Below, piece by piece: positions 59,507-64,000 of a stretch of DNA of 64,000 nt. The notes under the pieces are model-generated. The model was given only the letters and a program-made list of their open reading frames with translations. It was not told the origin of the DNA and did no database searches. How positions within the stretch are numbered: the first letter of the stretch is position 1; the number at the start of each line of letters is the position of its first letter. This DNA is from a bacterium (lineage in GTDB: Bacteria; Vulcanimicrobiota; Vulcanimicrobiia; Vulcanimicrobiales; Vulcanimicrobiaceae), in assembly GCA_021790935.1 (NCBI GenBank), contig JAJYFL010000003.1, forward strand, positions 107,001 to 171,000. Direction: 5' to 3'. The position numbers and the translations under genes were made by a program.

Positions 59507-61585
59507 ATGCCGCTCACACTGCGCGTCGGGATCGACGTCGGGGGAACGTTCACCGATCTCGTCGCCGTCGACACGCATACGGGCGATCTGACCGCACTCA
59601 AGGTCGCCACGACTCCACGCGCCCCCGAACTCGGTGTGCTGGCAGCGCTCGATGCGCTCTTCGCACGCCACGCGCAAAGACCGGTCGTCGAGTTCCTCTC
59701 GCACTCTACCACCATCGCGACCAACGCACTGCTCGGGCAGATGCATCTCGAACTTCCACACGTTGCGTTCGTCACCACGCACGGGTTCCGCGACGTCATC
59801 GAGATCGGCCGCCAGAACCGCAGCGAGGTCTATAACCTCTTCGTCAAGCGACCGCATCCGCTCGTAGCACGTGAAGACCGCATCCCCGTGAGGGAACGCA
59901 TCGACTATCGCGGCGATACGATCGTTCCGCTCGACGATGCCGAGATCGAACGCGTCGTCGGCGAACTGCGCGCGCGCGGAGTGGTCGCCGTCGCGATCGG
60001 ATTGCTGCACAGCTACGCGAACGACGCGCACGAGCGCCGCTTGGCCGATGCGATCGCACGCGCGCTTCCGAATATCGCGATCGCGCGATCTTCGGAGATC
60101 GATCCCGAGTACCGCGAGTACGAGCGTTTTTCGACGGCGATCGTGAACGCAGCGCTGCTGCCGATCGTTCGTAGATACGTCGACCGGCTCGCCGACGGGC
60201 TGCGGCAGCGCCGCGTCGATGCGCCCCTCTACGTCATGCAGAGCGACGGCGGCATGGCTACCGCCCGCCGCGCCGCAAGCCGTCCGGCAAGCATCATCGA
60301 AAGCGGACCCGCGAGCGGCGTCATCGCTGCGGCGAGTGCCGCCCGTTCCCTCGGTATGCGCCGCCTGCTCTCGTTCGATATGGGCGGCACTACCGCGAAG
60401 GCCGGCACGGTCCTCGACGGCGTCGTGCAGGTCGTAGGGGAGTTCGAAGCGGCCGGTATGACGCACGGCGGACGCGCCGTCAAGGGGAGCGGGTACCCCG
60501 TTCGCTTCCCCTTCGTCGATCTGGCCGAGATCAGCGCTGGCGGTGGAACGATCGCCTGGATTGACGACGGCGGTTCGCTGTGCGTCGGCCCGGTCTCCGC
60601 CGGGGCGGATCCTGGTCCGGCGTGTTACGGCCGCTCAGAGCGTGCGACGGTTACCGACGCGAACGTCGTGCTCGGGCGCCTGAACCAAACGCACCTGCTG
60701 GGCGGCACCTTCCCGATCGACGCGCGCCGCTCGCAGCGAGCCATCGCAAAGCTAGCCGGGCGGCTAGGAATGACGCCCTGCGAGACCGCCGCCGGCATCG
60801 TCGAAATCGTCGATGCCCAGATGGCCAAAATTTTGCGCATCGTTACGATCGAACGCGGATTGGATCCGCGCGATTTCACGATGATCGCGTTCGGCGGCAA
60901 CGGCCCGCTGCACGGTTGTGCGCTCGCCGAAGAGCTCGGCATCGCGCGCGTCTTCGTTCCCCGCCATCCCGGCCTCTACTCCGCTCACGGCTTACTCGTA
61001 GCCGAGCTGCGTGCGCGGGCTGTTGCGCCGGTCCTGAGGGAGGCGGCACAACTCGACGTCGGCGACCTCGAGAGGCTCTTCGCGCGCCTCGAAGACGACG
61101 GGCGGCGTACCTTACGGGAGCAAGGCGTTGCGGAAGATGCGATCTCTTTTTCTCGCGAGTACGACGCGCGCTACCGTGGACAGAGTTTCGAGATCGGCCT
61201 CCCGCACGAGCCAACGATCCAAGCGCTGATCGCCGCTTTCCACGAAAGGCACCGGCAACGATACGGTTACGCGGTGCCCGAAGAGACGGTCGAGATCGTG
61301 AACGCGCGATCGACGGCGATCGGAACGTTGCCGGAGCGCGTGCGCCGGCCCGTAGCCGCGCGCGCTCGGACCGGCGCTCCGGCCGCGTCGCGAAAGCTCT
61401 GGCTGGAGGGTGGCTTCGTCGAAGCCCCGGTCTACGCGCGCGACGGCGTGGCGCGCGGCGCCGCCATAGACGGCCCGGCGTTCGTCGAACAGTACGACGC
61501 GTGCGGCTATGTGCCGCCGGGTTGGAGCGCGCGAGATGACGGCGAGTATCTGCGGTTGGAACGCGGATCGCATGCCGCTCGCTGA
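59507..61585 (+). CDS. HyuA-type hydantoinase/oxoprolinase subunit A
   Basis: The 692-residue protein has the ASKHA-like N-terminal nucleotide fold (RVGIDVGGTFTDLVAVDTHT), the STTIATNALL loop, and the MGGTTAKAG and GNGPLHGCALAEELG motifs of HyuA, 5-oxoprolinase and acetone carboxylase-beta proteins. With HyuB it would hydrolyse a cyclic amide or related ring at the cost of ATP; the substrate is not defined. It diverges from the imu operon (102 bp) and is separated from hyuB by two overlapping CHAD-type genes. Confidence 0.9.
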   Translation: MPLTLRVGIDVGGTFTDLVAVDTHTGDLTALKVATTPRAPELGVLAALDALFARHAQRPVVEFLSHSTTIATNALLGQMHLELPHVAFVTTHGFRDVIEIGRQNRSEVYNLFVKRPHPLVAREDRIPVRERIDYRGDTIVPLDDAEIERVVGELRARGVVAVAIGLLHSYANDAHERRLADAIARALPNIAIARSSEIDPEYREYERFSTAIVNAALLPIVRRYVDRLADGLRQRRVDAPLYVMQSDGGMATARRAASRPASIIESGPASGVIAAASAARSLGMRRLLSFDMGGTTAKAGTVLDGVVQVVGEFEAAGMTHGGRAVKGSGYPVRFPFVDLAEISAGGGTIAWIDDGGSLCVGPVSAGADPGPACYGRSERATVTDANVVLGRLNQTHLLGGTFPIDARRSQRAIAKLAGRLGMTPCETAAGIVEIVDAQMAKILRIVTIERGLDPRDFTMIAFGGNGPLHGCALAEELGIARVFVPRHPGLYSAHGLLVAELRARAVAPVLREAAQLDVGDLERLFARLEDDGRRTLREQGVAEDAISFSREYDARYRGQSFEIGLPHEPTIQALIAAFHERHRQRYGYAVPEETVEIVNARSTAIGTLPERVRRPVAARARTGAPAASRKLWLEGGFVEAPVYARDGVARGAAIDGPAFVEQYDACGYVPPGWSARDDGEYLRLERGSHAAR

Positions 61586-61982
61586 ATCCGTCCGCGCGTG
61601 GGGCGGCGCGCTGGTCCGTACGCAAAGTGAGGCCGCCGAGGACGCCTTGCGCAGCCTGCGCGAGAGACCGCGCTCGGCGCGGCGGCTACATACGGCGCGG
61701 ATCGCGCTGGCGCGCTTGCACGCGGCGCTCGAGGATCTTGGCGGTTGCCTCCCGCGCGCCGCAGAACTAAGGGCTCGCGTCAAAGCCGCGAGGGACCTGT
61801 GCGGCCGCGCACGCGATGCGGACGTACTGCTCGAGCGTCTGGACGGCTATCGCGCCGCTACCGACGGAAGGGAACGCGCGGAATTGGAAGGTCTCGCACG
61901 CGCCGTACGCAAACGCCGCGGGCGCGCCCTCAGACGGCTCGAGAACGCGCTACGTCGCGGGCGTGCGGAGCTTGGCGCGTGA
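61572..61982 (+). CDS. CHAD-type helical protein, N-terminal half
   Basis: The 136-residue Arg/Ala-rich helical protein begins inside the end of hyuA (14-bp overlap). The pattern RERPRSARRLHTARIALARL and RAARDADVLLERLDGYRA-like segments resemble the first three- to four-helix half of a CHAD domain, which binds polyphosphate through basic histidine-rich helices. It stops at TGA overlapping a GTG that starts the second half (GTGA). Confidence 0.7.
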   Translation: MPLAESVRAWGGALVRTQSEAAEDALRSLRERPRSARRLHTARIALARLHAALEDLGGCLPRAAELRARVKAARDLCGRARDADVLLERLDGYRAATDGRERAELEGLARAVRKRRGRALRRLENALRRGRAELGA

Positions 61983-62440
61983 GCGCCCGCAGCATCGACT
62001 TCGAAGACGCGCGCGATCCGTTCGAAGCGACGGGGCGCATCGTTGCGATTCGGTTTGCCGAATGCTTGGCGGCGGGCGTCGCGATCGTTTCCGAAGATGA
62101 AGACCGCCTCCACGCGTTGCGGATCGCGTGCAAGCGCATGCGCTACGCGCTCGAGCGTTTCGCTCACGAGCTGCCGCAGATGCAACCGGCAGCCACGCAG
62201 CTGGTCGAGATCCAAGACGCGCTCGGCAGCGTGCACGATTGCGCCCTGCTGCGGGACCTCGCGCGCAAACGCGGCGCCCACTCGATGCTACGGCGGGCCG
62301 CGCACGAGTACGCGGAGAACCTACGCCGGGCGCGGCAGCTTTGGCGCGATGCGTTCGCGTACGGCGGCCCGTTTGAAGCGCTGATTCGTTATGCCGGATT
62401 CGAAGGATACCGGGATGCAGATCGACCCGATCGCAACTGA
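61979..62440 (+). CDS. CHAD-type helical protein, C-terminal half
   Basis: The 153-residue product starts at a GTG overlapping the previous stop. DRLHALRIACKRMRYALERF is the characteristic second CHAD half with conserved His, Lys and Arg, and LVEIQDALGSVHDCALLRDL matches the following helices. Together the two genes equal one CHAD domain of about 290 residues. It may be a genuine two-chain domain or the result of a frameshift. It overlaps the hyuB start by 26 bp. Confidence 0.75.
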   Translation: MSARSIDFEDARDPFEATGRIVAIRFAECLAAGVAIVSEDEDRLHALRIACKRMRYALERFAHELPQMQPAATQLVEIQDALGSVHDCALLRDLARKRGAHSMLRRAAHEYAENLRRARQLWRDAFAYGGPFEALIRYAGFEGYRDADRPDRN

Positions 62441-64000
62441 GCTCATCAAGAGCTCGCTCGTCTATGCGAGCGAAGAGATGGGCATCGCGGTGCGCAACAG
62501 CGCCTACTCGCCCAACATCAAGGAGCGCCTCGACCACTCGTGCGCGCTCTTCGACCGCCACGGCCGCCTGACGGCACAAGCCGAGCACATTCCCGTGCAT
62601 CTCGGCTCGCTGCCCTGGGGCCTGCGCGAAACGCTGCGAACGATTCGAGAGGAGTATGGCGGCGTCCGGGAAGGCGAGATGTGGGTCGTCAACGATCCGT
62701 ACGTCTCCGGAACGCATCTCAACGACGTCACCGTGGTGCGCCCGATCTTCTTCCGCGGTGCGCTCGCCGGCTACGCGGCCAATAAAGCACACCATGCAGA
62801 CGTGGGCGGAATGGCTCCCGGCTCGATGCCGGCCGACGCCCAGGATCTCTTCGCCGAAGGCCTCATCGTACCGCCGACGCGCCTTGTCGAGCGCGACGAA
62901 ATCGTCGCGGCGACGGTCGCACTCTTTCGCGCCAACTCGCGGACGCCGCAGGCACGCTCCGGCGACCTGCGCGCCCAGATCGCGGGAGCGTTTACCGGCG
63001 AGCGACGGCTCTTGGAATTATACGAACGTTTCGGAGCAGCGCCGGTCGAAGCCGCAATCGAGCGGATTCTCGGCGCAAGCGAGCGGCGCATGCGCGCCGC
63101 GCTACGCACGTTAGGGGACGGCGTCTTTGAAGGCGAGGACTTTCTCGAGGACCGCAATGGAGCAGCGTCGATCCGCATCGCGCTACGGCTCGAACTGCGC
63201 GACGGCACGGCACATTTCGATTATGCGGGCACTAGCGCACAACTGCCGTTCCCCATGAACGCGGTATACGGGGTCACGCTCTCGGGAATACATTATGCTC
63301 TGCGCGCGGTAACGGACCCGACGATTCCGATGAACGACGGCTGCTTCCGGCCGGTCTTTGCCGACGTGCCGGACGGCACGCTGCTCAACCCGCGGCGGCC
63401 CGCCCCCGTTTCGGGCGGCAACGTCGAGACGAGCACGCGAAATGCCGACGTCGTGCTCCAGGTTCTAGCGCTTGCGGCGCCGGAACGCGTGCCCGCCGCA
63501 AGCGGCGGCACCATGAGCAACGTTACGATGGGCGGCGTACGCGGCGACGGCACCGGGTGGGCTTTCTACGAAACCAACGGCTGCGGAATGGGTGCGCGAC
63601 CAACGATGGACGGCATCGACGGCATCCAATGCCACATGACCAACACCCGCAACACACCGATCGAAGCGATAGAACGCGACTATCCGCTGCGGGTCACGCG
63701 GTACGAATTCGCCGATGGTACCGGCGGTGCCGGCCGGCATCGTGGCGGCGACGGGTTGATTCGCGCACTTCAGATAACCGACGGAACGGCACGCGTCTCG
63801 CTGCTAGCCGAGCGCCATACCCTTCGGCCGCCGGGCGCGCGCGGCGGCACGCCGGGAGCGACCGGCCGGCATGCAATCGTGCGCGGCGACTGCGAAGAGG
63901 GCGTGCCCGCCAAGTGCACGCTAACGCTCGCGGCCGGCGAAACGCTCGTAGTCCAGACGCCGGGCGGCGGCGGTTACGGTGTTGCGGAGGGTCCCGGCGA
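62415..64000 (+). CDS. HyuB-type hydantoinase subunit B, partial at right edge
   Basis: The frame from the ATG at 62415 runs open past the window end (about 528 codons visible). The start DPIATELIKSSLVYASEEMG, ERLDHSCALFDRHGRLTAQA and VHLGSLPWG are the classical N-terminal motifs of N-methylhydantoinase B/oxoprolinase, and a Gly-rich segment (TPGGGGYGVAEG) near 63960 shows the C-terminus is close. It is the catalytic partner of HyuA and overlaps the upstream CHAD-type gene. Confidence 0.9.
   Translation, partial: MQIDPIATELIKSSLVYASEEMGIAVRNSAYSPNIKERLDHSCALFDRHGRLTAQAEHIPVHLGSLPWGLRETLRTIREEYGGVREGEMWVVNDPYVSGTHLNDVTVVRPIFFRGALAGYAANKAHHADVGGMAPGSMPADAQDLFAEGLIVPPTRLVERDEIVAATVALFRANSRTPQARSGDLRAQIAGAFTGERRLLELYERFGAAPVEAAIERILGASERRMRAALRTLGDGVFEGEDFLEDRNGAASIRIALRLELRDGTAHFDYAGTSAQLPFPMNAVYGVTLSGIHYALRAVTDPTIPMNDGCFRPVFADVPDGTLLNPRRPAPVSGGNVETSTRNADVVLQVLALAAPERVPAASGGTMSNVTMGGVRGDGTGWAFYETNGCGMGARPTMDGIDGIQCHMTNTRNTPIEAIERDYPLRVTRYEFADGTGGAGRHRGGDGLIRALQITDGTARVSLLAERHTLRPPGARGGTPGATGRHAIVRGDCEEGVPAKCTLTLAAGETLVVQTPGGGGYGVAEGPG

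Noticed and set aside
61979-61982. CHAD genes as a certain sequencing frameshift
   Set aside because: The GTGA overlap is typical of coupled genes here, so a true split cannot be dismissed without reads.

Overview
The window is a GC-rich (roughly two-thirds G+C), densely packed bacterial chromosome segment with no phage, CRISPR array or recognisable transposase. Seen directly: a bacterial RNA polymerase (rpoB, rpoC), tRNA-Pro(GGG) with an encoded CCA end, GatCAB, MutS2, an HU protein with a Lys/Ala-rich tail, an imuA-imuB-dnaE2 cassette behind a Bacillus/Actinobacteria-type LexA box, lipobox proteins, many 4-nt stop/start overlaps (ATGA, GTGA) and at least two promoters that look leaderless. 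Inference only: this fits a deep-branching, GC-rich lineage related to the Terrabacteria, and Candidatus Eremiobacterota (WPS-2) is my best guess. The taxonomy is not proven by anything here.

Layout. 1-2.1 kb: edge of an RHS-like gene, then an HxlR regulator divergent from a SnoaL/VOC pair with a palindromic operator between them. 2.5-7.5 kb: a large secreted BNR/YVTN beta-propeller protein, a delta-9 desaturase and a DnaQ-like exonuclease. 7.5-17.1 kb: rpoC and rpoB, both leftward but separated by 2 kb holding three rightward genes, a repeat and a terminator; each has its own promoter. 17.3-25.1 kb: DegV, an MgtC/DUF4010-type pseudogene, a 14-TM efflux pump, threonine aldolase, two glycosyltransferases and a NUDIX hydrolase.

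25.2-31.3 kb is the most interesting part: a tightly overlapping rightward operon of a cupredoxin lipoprotein, a DUF2249-Crp fusion regulator, three further DUF2249 proteins, an NnrS-like membrane protein, a DUF59 protein, a CuA-type subunit II, a heme-copper subunit I and a His-rich membrane protein. Subunit I keeps all six metal-binding histidines but lacks the active-site tyrosine, with Asn at the usual position. With its neighbours this points to an unconventional nitric oxide reductase rather than an oxygen reductase.

31.5-42.1 kb: acetyltransferase, DUF3465, polysaccharide deacetylase, RNase HI, MsrB, an ArnT-like glycosyltransferase, a four-gene MFP/ABC exporter and a triple-BON protein. 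42.1-52.6 kb: tRNA-Pro and a leftward series of translation and nucleic-acid genes (RlmD-like methylase, gatCAB, mutS2, tyrS, aroQ, HU, GNAT). 52.7-54.3 kb: an orphan WtpA/ModA-like binding protein and a Pro-rich membrane-anchored protein. 54.3-59.4 kb: the LexA-controlled mutasome. 59.5-64 kb: hyuA and hyuB with a CHAD domain split over two genes between them; hyuB runs off the right edge.

A family of about 167-bp non-coding repeats with terminal inverted repeats runs through the left half (13.0, 19.2 and 31.3 kb, plus solo ends at 6.9 and 18.2 kb). Its outermost bases repeatedly supply the TAG stop codon of the adjoining gene.
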